Notes under the pieces: generated by a model
Databases searched by the model: none
What the model was told of the DNA's origin: nothing
The model's input: the letters and a program-made list of their open reading frames with translations, nothing else
Position numbers and translations under genes: made by a program
In this document: positions 35,317 to 48,523 of the stretch, in pieces
Layout: each line of letters opens with the position of its first letter
Position numbering within the stretch: position 1 is the stretch's first letter
Source: Aselliscus stoliczkanus
Lineage: Eukaryota > Chordata > Mammalia > Chiroptera > Hipposideridae
Assembly (NCBI GenBank): GCA_033961575.1
Contig: CM066731.1
Location: forward strand, 77,273,501 to 77,337,500
Direction of reading: 5' to 3'
Length of the DNA stretch: 64,000 bases

Positions 35317-36935
35317 AATCACAGAGCTTCTCATAGAATTTAGCAATGTGCATTATGACAAATATAATACATGGATATCATAAATTTGTGGGACTCATGG
35401 AACTCAAATATTCTTTGAGAAACGTTCCAGTTAATTGGTAAAATAATAAAGCTGAGTAACAGCAAATGTGGGAGAAGATATGGAAGGATATAGGGAATGA
35501 TATATTTGATCTTAACTAACTGTATATAAATACTCAATCTATGGGTAACGAAGGAATAGGTAGGATGTGTCCACAGCATCCCCAGTTTCAGGGATGGATC
35601 ACAAAGCACAGAGATTGCTGCACTCAGGAGGGCCATGCATCTTCAATTTTCAAATTAGACTGCAAAGAAGGATTTGTATTTTATTGTTGGAGGGATATAT
35701 ATTTTTTCCTGGTAACCTAGGACACAAGTTGCCTGGTAAATTCTGACAGCGGAGTAAATCAATCTGAAGATGAAGCTGGATCTATGGACATTAGCAAGGG
35801 CAGTTGTGCAGAACTTAAGTTTCTGATGATATAACAGAAATTCTCTGTTAATCAGTCCTGTGCTTTCCCTATTTCTGGACTTGCTAATGTATGAAATATT
35901 CAGTTCTCTTTTATTTATACCAATTTGACTCAAGTTTTGTATTACTGCAGATAAAATTGTGCTAATTGACACATCCACAAAAAATTAATCATATGACACT
36001 AATTAACACACAATGGAAGAATAACTATGTCCAAATGAATTTGAATTTGTTTAAAAATAGATATCTAGAATCACATATGTGTGTGAGGGAAACATCCTAC
36101 TGTCTAGACTTCCTTAAACCAATTGAGGAAATTTGCGAACATGCAAAAGACAAAGGAAACATAGATTATCCTTGAGGGACAGTACTATGACCCAAATTAG
36201 GGACAAGGGTATGGCAGTCCAAATGTAGATAATGGTACAGTCACAAATGAAGTTCACGCTGTGTTGGAGGAGCATCCCAGTTCTTGATATTAGCTTGGAG
36301 TCCCAGCCTAGAAAGGTACATTTAATAGAGTTTTGGTTTGTCTCACAGGCAACCTTAGTTAGCTCTTGGAAGGCATAAGAAAAGATAAAGAGAATTATTA
36401 TTTCTTATCTGCATGGGCATGTTGCTTTATAAATTAAAAATGATAGAAGACTCATGAAACCATTGGCTCTCATCCATACAGTGGAGACTAGCACACTCAT
36501 TCCATGGTAAACACAATTATGATTCCCAGAAGTGGAGATTATAAAAGGAATATGTCAAGAAAGTTAGGAGATAGGCCAACATTAAATTGTGTTAAAAGGA
36601 ACAGCAATGACCATGACAAATAAATTGAGAAGGAAGAATTAAAATATTTGAAATGGTGGCATGAGAAGTTCATTGATAAATTCAATTTTAGTAAAATGTC
36701 TACAAATTATGTAAATTATGTCATTAAAGATAAATGCAAAAGCATGATATAGGATTATAAAAAATACTACCTAGATGCCTAGACCCAAGAATAGTTGAGG
36801 CTTTAAAATAACTTCAAAGAAAATCTTTTAATTACATTAAATACATTATCAGTTATGTTAGGAGCTATGTAATTTTTCTTCTAAGAGTCTCTATTAAATT
36901 AAATTATAAATGTGGGCAAATATTTACATACAAAA
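35317..36935. other. Gene-free stretch
   Basis: AT-rich, no recognised element; frames at 35655-35978 and 35340-35636 lack any known domain. Confidence 0.4.
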
Positions 36936-36939
36936 ATGT

Positions 36940-37310
36940 TTATTGCAGTATTACTTACAGTGGCACAATATTGAAAGAAATTTACGAATCTAATACAGTA
37001 GAGATTTAATTAAATTAATTATAATGAACACAGAAAAGTATCAACTATTCTATTACTAAAATTTTAATTATGAATAATTTTGCATGTGAAATTACTCTGT
37101 AGATAACTTAGATAACATTAGCAGAGTATAGTAATATATGTGTAGTATAACCTCGCTTTTGTATGTATTTGTAAATATGTGTGTATATGAGCATGGTGGG
37201 TACACTACATATCTCTGCTGTGACATAATGGGATTTTTTATTCTACATAGACTATATAACAAGAACTTGGTATTATTTTAAGGAAATATAAATTATTAAA
37301 CTTTAAGTAT
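36940..37310 (+). mobile_element. Old L1-like 3' fragment, uncertain
   Basis: Wording resembles a very old L1 end (TTATTGCAGTATTACTTACA, ATTGAAAGAAATTTACGAAT, ATAACCTCGCTTTTGTATGT) but is too diverged for a firm call. Confidence 0.5.
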
Positions 37311-37829
37311 AAAATAAAATTAAAATTAGATGTATTAATACATAACTCTATTAGGGGAAATAATATGAATACTTTCTGATAATAACCACACAGAAAGTGA
37401 AAGTTGTAGTTGTGTGGTTTTTATCAAATACAGTTCCTTCCAATTCCTTCAGATTGGAAGGAATTGAGCCAACATTGTAAGTAGCGAATTGAATTCCAAC
37501 TAGTGAAGAGACCATAAAAGAGATTCTCATTGTTCTAAGAGATGCCCATGAGTTCATGTCTACTGGGTCCTGTTCTCCAGATTTGTTACATGTCTGGGTA
37601 CTAAGTGCACTTACATAAGAAGTCAATACCATTCCTTTCAGGAATTATGAAGAGCAGATGTGCTGTAATACTGGGAATGGTCACAAATAGTCCTCATTTC
37701 CAGGAAAGTCATGATAATAGAATCAATAAAATATGTGCTAGTGAATTAAACATTTTTCCTAGGCAAAATTGTTGAATGGCTTAGTTAATGAATGATGTGT
37801 AAATGCCTATCATGTGTGATGGTGATCAC
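37311..37829. other. Gene-free stretch
   Basis: No recognised element or coding signal. Confidence 0.4.
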
Positions 37830-38995
37830 TGCAAGCTGTCAAGAGGTCAGCAAGAGGAAGTCACACCTACTCCAACAGGAAAGAACACACTTAGCTGCAA
37901 GATCTTGGTTTCTAAACACAATTCTCCAATAAATAGGACCAAGGATTCTTGGAAAAGTGCATAATACTAGAGCTGGGGCAGGGAGATTACAAGATGGACT
38001 TGGGGAGCCCATCCAGTGATGCAAAAAAAAAGTCAGAAAGTATTGAAAAAATGATGGCAGCAATGTTATAGAGACATAGGGGTCAACTTAAAACAGCTCC
38101 CCAAGCTGGAACAATTTGAAAAACAAAGTACATCATGACCATATTAGATAATAACTCATAGATTAAGTTATCACTCTGATATAAATAAATAAAAAGTGAT
38201 AGAAAAGACAGCTCTTCCTTAAAGAGAATTATAATAACAAAAGTAGAATCAGTAAATAAAATAGAATATTGCCATATGAGTGTCACTGTAATCGGCAGAC
38301 AAGAATCATCCATGGATGCTAAAATCAGTGGGTAAAAGCTTGATGAGTGACAAGATACCTGCATAGTCTCAAAATATCTCTGCAAAGATATTTATTAATT
38401 ACAAAGGAAAAATAATAAATTCATAATAAAGAACACAGACTCCACCATACCTGAGTGATCCAGAGTAATCACCAGTAAGAAAGCATATCAATGTCACCAT
38501 CCCCCATACGATGCATTGGCAAGGACAGACACAAGGTCACTTCTGGGGCGTTTTGGCCCAAATGCACAACCTCAATACTATCATTAAAAATTAAATAAAA
38601 TAAAAATAAAAATCATTCAGGCCCAAATTGAGGGGGATTCTACAAAATAATTGATTGTTAAGTACTCTGTAAATTCAAGGGTAATGAAACACAAAAAACG
38701 ACTGAGGGACATGGCACCTCAATGTCCTGTGGGATCCTGGATGGGATCCTGGGACAGAAACAGGACAGTAGTGGAGGAACTGGTACAATGCTAATAAAGA
38801 CTGTAGGACAGTCAATAGGATTATCCCAATATAACTTCCTGGTTTTGGTAACTGTACTGTGATTGTGCAAGATGTTCACAATAGGGGAATCTGGCTGAGC
38901 AGTATACTGGTATTTTCTGAGTTATTTTTGCAATTTTGTTTGTAAGGAATTTTGTAAGTCTAAAATTATTTCAAAATAAAAAGTTTAAAAAAAGA
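37830..38995 (+). mobile_element. Old L1/HAL1-like 3' end
   Basis: The last 350 bp (AATGTCCTGTGGGATCCTGG, TAACTTCCTGGTTTTGGTAA, ACTGTACTGTGATTGTGCAA, TTATTTCAAAATAAAAAG) match the 3' UTR style of ancient L1 and HAL1 elements. The upstream kilobase looks like their ORF1/3' region (ACCATACCTGAGTGATCCAG). The exact family is not decided. Confidence 0.6.
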
Positions 38996-39774
38996 AGAAA
39001 TCAATCCAGGTTAACATGGTTTCTATATCCACATAGATAAAATGAAGAAATATACTCAATAATAATACTGAAAATTAAAACTGTTGACCACAAAATATTC
39101 AAAATGCTTTCACAAGAGCATCATCCTAGAAAAAGTCCTCAAGAAGGAATAATGAAGTCATTCCAGACCTTGGTCTGCTGCTGTGTTTTGTCGTCAGGCT
39201 GGGATGAGTATCAAGCATGTAAGTTTTTTCATAAGATATGAAACTGGAAAGGAGGAAGAACATAGCAGATAATAAAATCTGGGTCCCAAAGTTAAGTAAA
39301 ACAATTGGGTTCAAAAAAAAGTGATTTTAAGAGGAATAAGGGAAAAATACTATACTGAGTTCCAAAATAACTACCCATACCAATATGGAAATAGATACAT
39401 GGTGCCTATCATGAATTCAGGTGAAATAGGATGATGCATGAATGACAGTTGCTGTTCACTTAACAAAATTGAGCTCTTTGATTGAGAAATATTTTTTATT
39501 TTGTTTTGTTTTTTAATATTATTTCCAAATGCAGAAGTAGGGACAATAATACAAGTTGCTGGGAAGTAAATGTTGGATCAAAATAAGGAAAACCCTTACA
39601 GTGGTTATTTATGAGGCACTGTGTCCCAGGTAAACGGAGCTGTTCAGGGAGAGGGGTGGTCCCTTTGGATCTGACAGGCTGTGATTCTCTGTGTGAGTAT
39701 AAAAGGTTTTAAGAGTTTCTTTAAACTAAAATGCCAGGATGCTGTGACATTAGAGTACGCCTACATGCGTGTGC

Positions 39775-39797
39775 TTGTGTGTGTGTGTGTGTGTGCG

Positions 39798-39840
<43 letters not shown>
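39775..39840. repeat. (TG)n(GA)n compound microsatellite
   Basis: TG run switching to about 20 GA units. Confidence 0.95.
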
Positions 39841-39843
<3 letters not shown>

Positions 39844-40729
39844 AGTTGAATGTTTAAACACTTATAAAGTTTGGCATTTGGAGGATGGTGATTTGCAGTT
39901 GCATAAATGAGCATGCCATTCCATATTAATATCCACTTTTTTCTGTTTTTAAGAAAATGTTTCCTTTGGTGTGAGTGCCCACAAAGGGTCTAGATGGCCC
40001 AATCTTTTTTTTCTTTTAAGCTTAAAAAGTAATGAGAAATTAGAATTAGAGTTCTTCAATGAATCAGGCTCCAGGCCCCTCAGAGAAGTGCTGGAGAAGG
40101 CACAGTTGATTTATTTTCTTGAACTCATTGTCTGCATTTCAATGGAAATATCGATACCTATAAACAGGTTTCTCCTGAGGTTTTAGGGATGTGAGCCTGT
40201 GTCTTATCCTTGAATCAAAGTAAGATTTAGATTTTATCGCATTAAAGTAAGAAATGTGAGAGATTAATATAAAAGTTCCTGAGGAGAAAGAAGCTTGGGA
40301 AAATCTCTGCTAATAGCCTTGAAGCAGCCTCAGAGGCAGTACTCAGCAGCTTTCAATGATAATGTGGCAGGGAAAACTCCAGCTTACAAAATAGGTAATT
40401 AAGGAGGTGGTTATTTACATTATGAACCCATGCTCCCCACTATAAACAGTTCTTTGCTTTAGTGGAAGGATTTATTCTCAAAAAGGATCTGTCTCTTCCC
40501 ATGTATTTAAAGGTTAGTGTAAAGTCACTCTATACTTGAGAAAGAGAATGAGGTAGGTGTAGAAACTAAAGAATTGTGGAGAAAAATCATATTAGGAGAC
40601 ACCAATAATTTCTGGAAACGTATTTGGGGATAATGCAACTTATGAATAGTAATGTAAGTCACAGTGGAAAAGAAGGAAATTGAATTTGGAAAATTTCACG
40701 GTTGCCAGAGAATGTAGTACCTACAAATT

Positions 40730-40772
<43 letters not shown>
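40730..40772. repeat. (TCTA)n microsatellite
   Basis: About ten TCTA units. Confidence 0.95.
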
Positions 40773-40773
<1 letters not shown>

Positions 40774-41399
40774 GTAGTTTTTTTTTTAATTTCAGGAGCT
40801 TCTGAGCTAAATATGGTAGTGATGTTGAAAGGAAAACTTTCATATTCACCTATGTACAAATCATAAGTACCATCTTGATTCAAGTGGGGCTTTTGGCTGA
40901 GTCAGTAGTCAGTTTCAGATTCATGATCTTTGACATGAATGATTCTAGGAGCCAATGCTAATTCTTGGGACTGTTATTGTAGTATTCTTAGTAGTCTTGT
41001 ACCCATTTGGCCACCATTACATACAACATGCTCACAGGATTTTGTAAATGGGGACAGATGCTTACTCTGTATTAAATGGTCTGAGAGGACTGAGCTGGTC
41101 TGGGTATGTATATCTAGTCTGGGTCTGTATAAAAAAACAACAACATTTAGTCCATTAAATTAAGCACTTTATGAGGACAACAAAAAGATTGAGAAAGGCT
41201 GAACTTACTCTATGAAATAAACCATCTACAATATATTTACATAATTACATATATATAATATAATTATATGTAACATATATATAATCAAAGCCATTTTTAA
41301 TATTTTTGTATGTGTTTTTCTAGCTATTTTTTAAATATACAAACAAAATTTCATATATATATATACACACACAAACACATATGTAAAAGAATACATATT

Positions 41400-41719
41400 A
41401 TAAAAAACTTTTCCTGTCATCCATGTGTATTTGCCTGATTTTTTTCAATAGCTGCTTAATATTCTACTATATGGTCTTACCACTATTTCCTTCATTTTTG
41501 GACAATTAGGATGTTGTCAATTAGGTTTCCATGTTTCAAAATCATGCAGGCAGAGCTGTTGTGAATTTGTCTTAGCGTACTTATGTGAGAATAACTAGAG
41601 GGTAACTTCCTAGGAGTGGACCTGTTAAGGTGTATGCATTTACACATCTCTTCTTGTTGGATATTGTTACGTGCTGAGGTATTGTTTACATCAGTTATTA
41701 TTTTGTAGATATTGTTAGT
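41400..41719 (-). mobile_element. Old L1 3' fragment
   Basis: Reverse-orientation L1 3' wording (GCTTAATATTCTACTATATG, CATGCAGGCAGAGCTGTTGT, CCTAGGAGTGGACCTGTTAA), interrupted at its right end by the SINE at 41735. Confidence 0.6.
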
Positions 41720-41734
41720 CTCTGTTTACATCTT

Positions 41735-41843
41735 TTTTTTTTTTTTTTTTTGAGGGCAGTGTCATTGACCCTCATATGTGGGACCGAACGGAGGCCGCTG
41801 GCTTCCCAAGCCAGCGCTTAACCACCGTGCCACTCCGCCGGCC
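41735..41843 (-). mobile_element. Short tRNA-derived SINE with perfect target-site duplication
   Basis: Minus-strand short SINE: head GGGCCGGCGGAGTGGCACGG near 41843, the GCTGGCTTGGGAAGCCAGCG hairpin block, GGTCCCACATATGAGGGTCA and an A tail (T run). CTCTGTTTACATCTT is found identically at 41720-41734 and 41844-41858, so this is a clean, fairly young insertion. Confidence 0.95.
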
Positions 41844-41858
41844 CTCTGTTTACATCTT

Positions 41859-42440
41859 GATAGAGGGAAATGATGTTCCATCTCGGGATGCCAGGGAACA
41901 AGCTCACTTTGCACATTAATTATCTTGCATAGGAGAAATACTTCCTGCAATGCCTTGTGAAACATAGCTACTACTAATTTGTTGCTGTCTTCATGAGGTC
42001 TCGCAGCTGCCCTTGCTGACTTCCTGGGGAACTCTACACTGAAGGCAGCATCCTGCATCCAGTGCTGGGATTCCCTCTTGTAGATGGGAACTGTAGCTTC
42101 CTGAGTAGAGTAGATTTTGAAAATAGATCCATGGTTGGGCAGAAACATAGTGTATCCTATGGATTAGCATAGAGACACTTGGGGCCAGCTGATTCTCAGG
42201 GTGTTATAGTTTAAACACAGTGTTTCTGATACCTTGCTTGTGGAAATTTAAGACTATGCTGAAATCAGAATTGGAATTAGTGCCTGGATAACATACCTGT
42301 CTTGTGTTTGTTTTACTGCTTTTTCTTCAAATTGATTTTCTGTCATTCTGAATGTAGTTCATCTGTTGGTGAATTTATTCTATTTGTTGATTTATTATTG
42401 GGATTAATGCAGATTTTGTATGAATTTTTAATATATAAAA
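41859..42440. other. Gene-free stretch
   Basis: No repeat or coding signal recognised. Confidence 0.4.
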
Positions 42441-42444
42441 ATAT

Positions 42445-42605
42445 TATTCCATATATTAATAGCTATAGTTTATTGAGATTAACCATGTGGCAAGAAATGC
42501 ATTTTGTAGATCATCTCTTTTGTTGTAAGATAAGAAAACTGAGAATCCAGGAAATAAGGAAAATTGCCAGAGCTGGTCCATGGCTGAGCTAAGATTCCAA
42601 ACCAG
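42445..42605 (-). mobile_element. MIR fragment, degenerate
   Basis: AGATCATCTC, AAGATAAGAAAACTGAGAAT, GCCAGAGCTGGTCCATGGCT and GCTAAGATTCCAAACCAGG in MIR reverse order. Confidence 0.6.
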
Positions 42606-42969
42606 GTTTCTCTTCTACAGTGCTCACACTTTTTCACAGTACTGACCGATTCACATTGAATTTGACCTTGTGAATACTGAGGAGTATAATATCTCCTCAC
42701 TGTGGTAGAGAGGTAGACAGATAATTGCTGCAATTCTCTGCAATCACAGGACCCAAGACTTCTGTCCATGTCCGTCTCCACCAAATAGGCATATTCCTTA
42801 CACAACTTGCCATACATATCATGCATTTTAACACTTAATACATTTGTACAGCTCATTCTTTTTCTTTCCCTATCATCTCTTTCCAAATTTGCAATAAAGA
42901 CTGTATCTAGTAAATCTTTTTCATCCCCTTTGAAGCAGTTTTAAGCTGCTCTCCAGTCAGTAACACACA

Positions 42970-44480
42970 AGTTCTTTGGGAATCCACTAAGTACAAGGCA
43001 CTGATGTAGACTCTGGGGATATTGCAGCGATCAAAACAGAGTCAGTGTCTTCACGGAATTCATATTCCATAGGAAAGGAAAAAGAAAACCAGTACACCAA
43101 ATATAAATACATTATTTTAGATAATTATTTATATGTATCCTATGAAAAAAAGGAAAATACTGATCAATGTGATAGAAGATGACTTAGAAAATGGAAGAAG
43201 GATTTTTCCCTGGGGCTGGGATCTCTGAAAAGGTGGCACTCAAGCTGATACTTAACTATTTAAAACAGGCAGCTGGGGGTGGGAGGGGGTTTGGGGAGGG
43301 GTTGCCTGGCAGTGCAGAAGTGAGTTCTACCCAGAAGAAGCTGGAATTGGGGAGAATCTGACCTGGGAGATGGCTGTGTGTTTAGGGAGAAATAAAAAAC
43401 TGATGTGGTTGGCTGGCTGGAGAGAAGTACATATGGCAGAAACAATGGTGTAGAGGAAGGTGACATAAGTCACATGGGGGCTTGTGGAACCTGGTAAAAT
43501 GTTTACAGTTTTGTTTCAGATTGAAACAAGCTAACAATATGATGTTTTTGATGAAGGAGTAGTGTGACTTGTTTTAAGTGTTAAAATAATTACACAGACT
43601 TTGAGGAAATGGATGGCAGGCAGAACAAGAGTGGAAGGGGTAGTGAAACCCATTAGGAAGTCATTGCTATAACTCAAGGAAGCAATGCTTATTATGGTTG
43701 CACAAGAATGTAATAGTGAAGAAGTTAAAACATGATTGTATTTGGATACAGCCAATGGAAACCAATGATGGATTATCTCTGGTGTGTGAGGGAAAGATGG
43801 GAAGAGGATGACCCCTAGGACTCAGTGTCTTAAGAAAATCTTCATAATGGTGATGCCGTTACTGAGATGTGGAAGTGCTGAGCAAGAGATGATTTGTCAG
43901 GGAGGTGGGTGAGAATGATGGGTTTTGATTTAGCTCTATAAAGTTTGAGTCACCTAGAAGACAGCCCAGGGGATGGGGCACAAAGTCTGCCAGTCAGTGA
44001 GCAAGTAGGGTAGACACACAGATGTGGGTATCACTGAGCCTCTCAATGGTAGCTACAACCCTGGGTTTGAGTGAGATCATCTCAGAAAACATCTTTCTCT
44101 TGGTGTTGAAGAGAATGGAACACAGAATGAAAGAGCCCTGAGGCCTCCAACAATTAGAAACAGCAATGGCAAAATGGGAGTAAACTGAGAAAAATAAATG
44201 GTGAAAGAGATGGAAAACAAGAAGGATATGGTATCAGGGGGGCAATCAAGACCAGCAGAGAAATAGACTGAGAGGTGGCAGTAGGGGAAGTGGGACCCAA
44301 GTCAGTTTTCTTCTTTGATTGATCTTTGTTATTTGTTTGTAAATGAGAGTTATTAAGGCATATTTGCATGCCCCAGTGAATGATCCAATAGTAAGAGGAA
44401 ATTGATGATAAAAGGAGTAATTGCAGAGGGAAGAGTGGGCAGGAGGATTAAGGTAAGCCATAGAAGTCCTTAGGTTGGCC
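42970..44480. mobile_element. Unnamed old interspersed repeat, ~1.5 kb
   Basis: Blocks such as CTCTGGGGATATTGCAGCGA, GGTGGCACTCAAGCTGATAC, AAGTCATTGCTATAACTCAA, ACCCCTAGGACTCAGTG and TTTGAGTCACCTAGAAGACA occur in the order of a widespread mammalian repeat that I know by wording but cannot name with certainty. Part of the same unit recurs at about 59700-60200. No coding frame survives. Confidence 0.6.
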
Positions 44481-45105
44481 TTATATGCTAGGGAGAACAC
44501 TTGGCTTGGCTCCTGCACTAGAGGTAGCATGTGTGTGTGTGTATCCAGGCAGGGCAGTAAGTGGCTTTGGGGATGGGTAGAGGAGCTGGTTTTAGTATGT
44601 CTCTATTGTGTTGTCAAAATATGCATGCATTATCAGCTAAGTGTGGGAGTGAGGAGGAACTGTTGGAGATTGGAGCATACAAACAAGTGTGAATGCAATT
44701 ATCTTCTTAGAGAATAAAGGAGTGAATTTACCAAGGGAAGCATAAGAGGGTGGTTTTAGAAATATCAATGATTGATTTGAGTCTCAGTTTATTCCCCTCC
44801 ACAGCTTCATGCGCTTGTAAAAATTGCTTAAATCCTTTAACCTAGTATCTACATCAATACAGTTAAACAATACAATTAAATACAACACAAATAAAATAAT
44901 AATTATTGAGGACCTTTGCATAATAACTATATACAATCTACCATTTAATCTGTAAAATGAAGATAATTACACCTACTAGAAGAGAGGATTTGAAATATAT
45001 ATATATATATATCCTCCAAATACTCAAAAGGACATTTACATATATATGAACGGGCATTACAAACTGTAAAAACAAACAAACAAAAAAACAACTAATACTT
45101 TGCTA
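44481..45105. other. Gene-free stretch
   Basis: AT-rich DNA with an (AT)n tract near 44998-45013; nothing else recognised. Confidence 0.4.
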
Positions 45106-45243
45106 TTTTTTTTTTTTTTTTTTGGCTGAGCCATCCTGCCACCTGTTAGCAGCTCAGCTGGGGCTGGGCATCAAACTCCTGTTGCTCAGAGCTCAGCTCG
45201 CACTCTTGAGCGAGCTCTTTACCAACTGAGCCACTTGGCCAGC
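45106..45243 (-). mobile_element. tRNA-derived SINE, GAGCTGAGCTC body type
   Basis: Minus-strand sister of 10274-10415: head GCTGGCCAAGTGGCTCAGTT, GAGTGCGAGCTGAGCTCTGA and GGTGGCAGGATGGCTCAGCC then an A tail seen as T run. Flanks carry an imperfect duplication of ACTT(t)GCT(a/g)T type. Confidence 0.88.
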
Positions 45244-45879
45244 ACTTGCTGTCATTTTTTTTTATACCCACAAATCCAAGATCAAACTATTTAGTTCTTG
45301 CTTGATTCTTAGGATATCTTCTGGTTTAATTCCTTTATCTGAAATTTGGAAATTTTCTTTTAAAGCAAAATAACACGTAACACAAAAAGAGACTGCCATT
45401 TTTTTCCTTTTTAAAATGTTCTTAACATTCCTCATATTCTGGCATTTTCTTAAAATAAAATTAGGTATGTATTTTGAAAAGCCAAGTTTTCAAATATACT
45501 TCTGCAGAACAGCTGTGAACTCGTTCCCTTTGCACGAATCCCTTCTGTATATGCAGCATTATTTACGAGTAAATTCCAGGCATCCCAGCTTCAGCTGCAC
45601 ACCGATGTGCCAAGGATCTTGATGGCCCTGTGTATTTCCTTGTCACCTTTGCTTCAAGGAGTTTAAACTCCTTGGCAAACATTATCTCTGGAATAGCAAT
45701 AGCAGTTCTAGGTTTGTACAGCTCCAGCCTGCCCTGGTGCCTGCTGTTGCATTCATATTACCTGATTTACATCCCCATTACCATCCTGAAGCAAATGTTA
45801 GTATTAGATTTGTGGACAGGGAAACTGAGGCCTTGAAAGTTTACATGCACAGCTGTATCATTTGCTTTTAATGTCCTTC

Positions 45880-46030
45880 TTCCTAACTCTCCAGCTTCTA
45901 GCAGTCTTTTGAGGCCCATTGCAACCTCTCTGCACCATGAAGCCTTCCTTAGTCACCACAGCAATGACCAGCTCTGCTCCCTAACTATTTACATCACTGT
46001 ATTGACAGCCCCACGCACTTAGTGCTGCTG
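45880..46030 (+). mobile_element. L2 fragment
   Basis: CCATTGCAACCTCTCTGCAC, ATGAAGCCTTCCTTAGTCAC and TATTTACATCACTGTATTGA follow the L2 block usually reading 'ccaggaagccttccctga'. Confidence 0.6.
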
Positions 46031-46059
46031 TCCAGTGGTTATGGTAGAATGCAAAGAAT

Positions 46060-46220
46060 ACCCAGCAGAACAAACTCCAGCTTCAAGTATTCCCACATTG
46101 GCTGGCTGTTATTTAAAATCTCTGAGCCACCATTTGCTTAGTTGTGAAAAATTGGAGGGCTATTATGAATGTCAAGACTATTTATGCAACTGCTTCGCTA
46201 GCATTTCCTACCATGACAGG
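46060..46220 (+). mobile_element. MIR fragment
   Basis: GGCTGGCTGTTATTTAAAAT, CTCTGAGCCACCATTTGCTT and AGTTGTGAAAAATTGGAGGG follow the plus-strand MIR core. Confidence 0.6.
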
Positions 46221-46459
46221 ACTCAATTAATTGTAACTCATTAGTTCTCATCAACATGCATTTTATCACTGGCTTATTGTTTCACATATATATACTTTTC
46301 TTTCCTTGATAATAATAGTAATGTCCTGTAGTGTATGACCAATATCACATTGTAAGAACTGAATTCTTAGGTTTGACTTAGCTCAATTACCTTCATGCTT
46401 TCACATTTTCTAATCAATGTATACAAGCTACAAATTTCCCTCTAGTAATGTTTTACTTT

Positions 46460-46740
46460 GGATGTGGAGTCTTTCACTTGTTATTCAGCTCTAAATGTAT
46501 TATTACAATTTGCCTTATTATTGTCCCTTTACTCCATGATTTGTTACTAGTGCTAATTGGATTATTTCCCCAGATATATAAATTTAAATTTTATTTTTGT
46601 ATTATGGATTTTAATTGTATTTCCTTGTGATCAGAGAACATATGTCTATATGTGGTCAATTCTTAAAAATTTATTGAAGCCTCTTTCATAACATCACATA
46701 GGGATGATTTTTATGAATATTCCTAGTGTGCCAGATAATA
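46460..46740 (-). mobile_element. Old L1 ORF2 fragment
   Basis: TTCCTTGTGATCAGAGAACA and TTCTTAAAAATTTATTGAAG are the reverse of the L1 ORF2 segment after the endonuclease; compare 17800-17960 in L1-D. No frame. Confidence 0.6.
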
Positions 46741-46974
46741 ACAGGTATTCTCAGCTACACAAATTTCACATGGTCACATTGTATAAAATTTTAGCTATGT
46801 ATAAAACTCAGCACTTTATCTCTCTTCTGTTTCTTATCTGGAATATACATATATGTTGTGAGGAATTTAAAAGTAATTTTGGAGAGATTTGTTTAAATTC
46901 CAGTGTAGGATAAAAGATAAAGAATGGAGGTATACTTTGGGCTCTAAGAAAGGAAGAAGACATTTACCGAATAA

Positions 46975-47110
46975 TTATTATGTATAAGGTCCTTTATATA
47001 TGTTTCATTTTGAACCTCATTTGGGAAAGCACATTATCTTCATGTTAAAGATGAGTTAACTGAGACTTTGAAAAGGTAAGTAAATTTCAATCCAAGTTTA
47101 TCTTAATTCA
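46975..47110 (-). mobile_element. MIR fragment, degenerate
   Basis: TATTATGTATAAGGTCCTTT, GTTAAAGATGAGTTAACTGA and GACTTTGAAAAGGTAAGTAA in MIR reverse order. Confidence 0.55.
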
Positions 47111-47959
47111 AAACATACGTCCTCTCTCTGATTAAGTAGACATGTTAAATATGCTGTGAATTTGTTTTGTTGTTTCTCTACTTTTTAATTTCCTCAGTCT
47201 TATAACCTACAAGGAAAAAGGAGCAGGTATGCCCTCGGGGCCAAAGGAGCCCACACCCATGCTTTTCTGTTCACCCCACTTTGCCTGTTTTTCCCACTGT
47301 GGCTCCACTCCTGATAGGCGAGATTCTAGCCAGGTTGAAGAATCCAAGAGGAGACAGATACAGACTCACTTATGGGACCCATGCCTCACTGTCTTGAGTT
47401 TTTCCTTCCATAAGAGCAGCTAGTACTTTGTAAATAACTACAGATCACTGTGTAAGGGCAGGTGCCCCTTCCCCCACCCCCAGCCGCTGAGCAAGAGGTT
47501 CCTTACCATGTCTCATATTTGATATGAAATTAATTTCATTTGAATATGAATCAAAGATACAAATTAGTTTTGTACATGTATAAGGAAAGTCCAGCTTAAA
47601 AATCAGGAAAGAAAGGTCTGTGTGCAGACAAGCACGATTGGTGTGTTTGTTTTCACCACAGAGGCATCAATGTGAGAGGAATAAGCATTGTTGGCATTAT
47701 ATAGTGAATATGTTCCCATCACCTATTGTGCCAGCCATCCTGCTATGCACTTTACATGCATCATTTCCCTTTCCACCTGTATCAATCCTGAGAGACAAGT
47801 GTGGTGGTCATTCCTGGCCAAACTCAGCCGCATTCTTCCAACTTATCACAGTTGTGCTACCTAAGTATTTAAGTAAATTAATGGACAATTAATGACTACT
47901 AACTTCTCACATAAGGATAAGATTATACCTTCTGTGGAGACAAAGTCTGCTTCTTCCTC
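47111..47959. other. Gene-free stretch with a possible MIR piece
   Basis: No coding signal; 47700-47860 is MIR-like (CTATGCACTTTACATGCATC) but weak. Confidence 0.4.
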
Positions 47960-48101
47960 TTTCTTTTTTCCTCCCTCCCTCCCTCCTTCCCTCCCTCCCT
48001 CCCTTCTTCCCTCCCTCCTTCACTCCTGTTCCTTCCTTCCTTCCTTCCTTCCTTCCTTCCTTCCTTCCTTCCTTCCTTCCTTCCTTCCTTCCTTCCTTCC
48101 C
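47960..48101. repeat. (CCCT)n(CCTT)n pyrimidine tract
   Basis: About 140 bp of almost pure pyrimidine, with CCCT units changing to about 17 CCTT units. The long plus-strand 'PSLPPSLPP/FLPSFLPS' and minus-strand 'EGRKEGRK' frames are translations of this repeat. Confidence 0.95.
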
Positions 48102-48399
48102 ATAACTCTATTTTCAATACCTTGCACCATGCTCACCACATGAATGAATAAGCACTCAAAAATATTTTGAGCATAAGTGAATGTGCGTCTACAGATGTTT
48201 AAGTAGCAAGTAAGTGGCAGAATCAGGATACAATTCCAGGCCTGTCTGAACACCTTAAGTGCTACATTGAACAAAAGAAAAGTGTCCCTTTACAGAGAAG
48301 TGAGAAATGTCCTTGAAGACTCTAGTGGTGATGGGGCACAGCACCTTCTTAATTTCAACTTCCTTCTTTATCATGCTCGGTAGCAATTTGTTCTTTCTT

Positions 48400-48523
48400 T
48401 CCCATTTCCTTCCTTTTGGTTGTGGATTCTGCCAGAGTACCCTTCACCTTGAACTTCCATAGTGCCCAGCATATAGATAATATTCATATTTGTTGAATGA
48501 ATGAATGAATGAATGAATGAATA
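48400..48523 (+). mobile_element. L2 tail with (TGAA)n
   Basis: CCATAGTGCCCAGCATATAG followed by TTTGTTGAATGAATGAATGA is the L2 3' end, whose TGAA terminus has expanded (48494-48523). Confidence 0.65.

Larger units (their letters stand above)
38996..41219. other. Gene-free stretch with microsatellites
   Basis: No coding signal. It holds the TG/GA and TCTA microsatellites listed separately; the remainder is single-copy AT-rich DNA. Confidence 0.45.

Noticed and set aside
47892..48143. Proline/serine/phenylalanine-rich frame and its KEGR-rich antisense
   Set aside because: Direct translation of the pyrimidine microsatellite.
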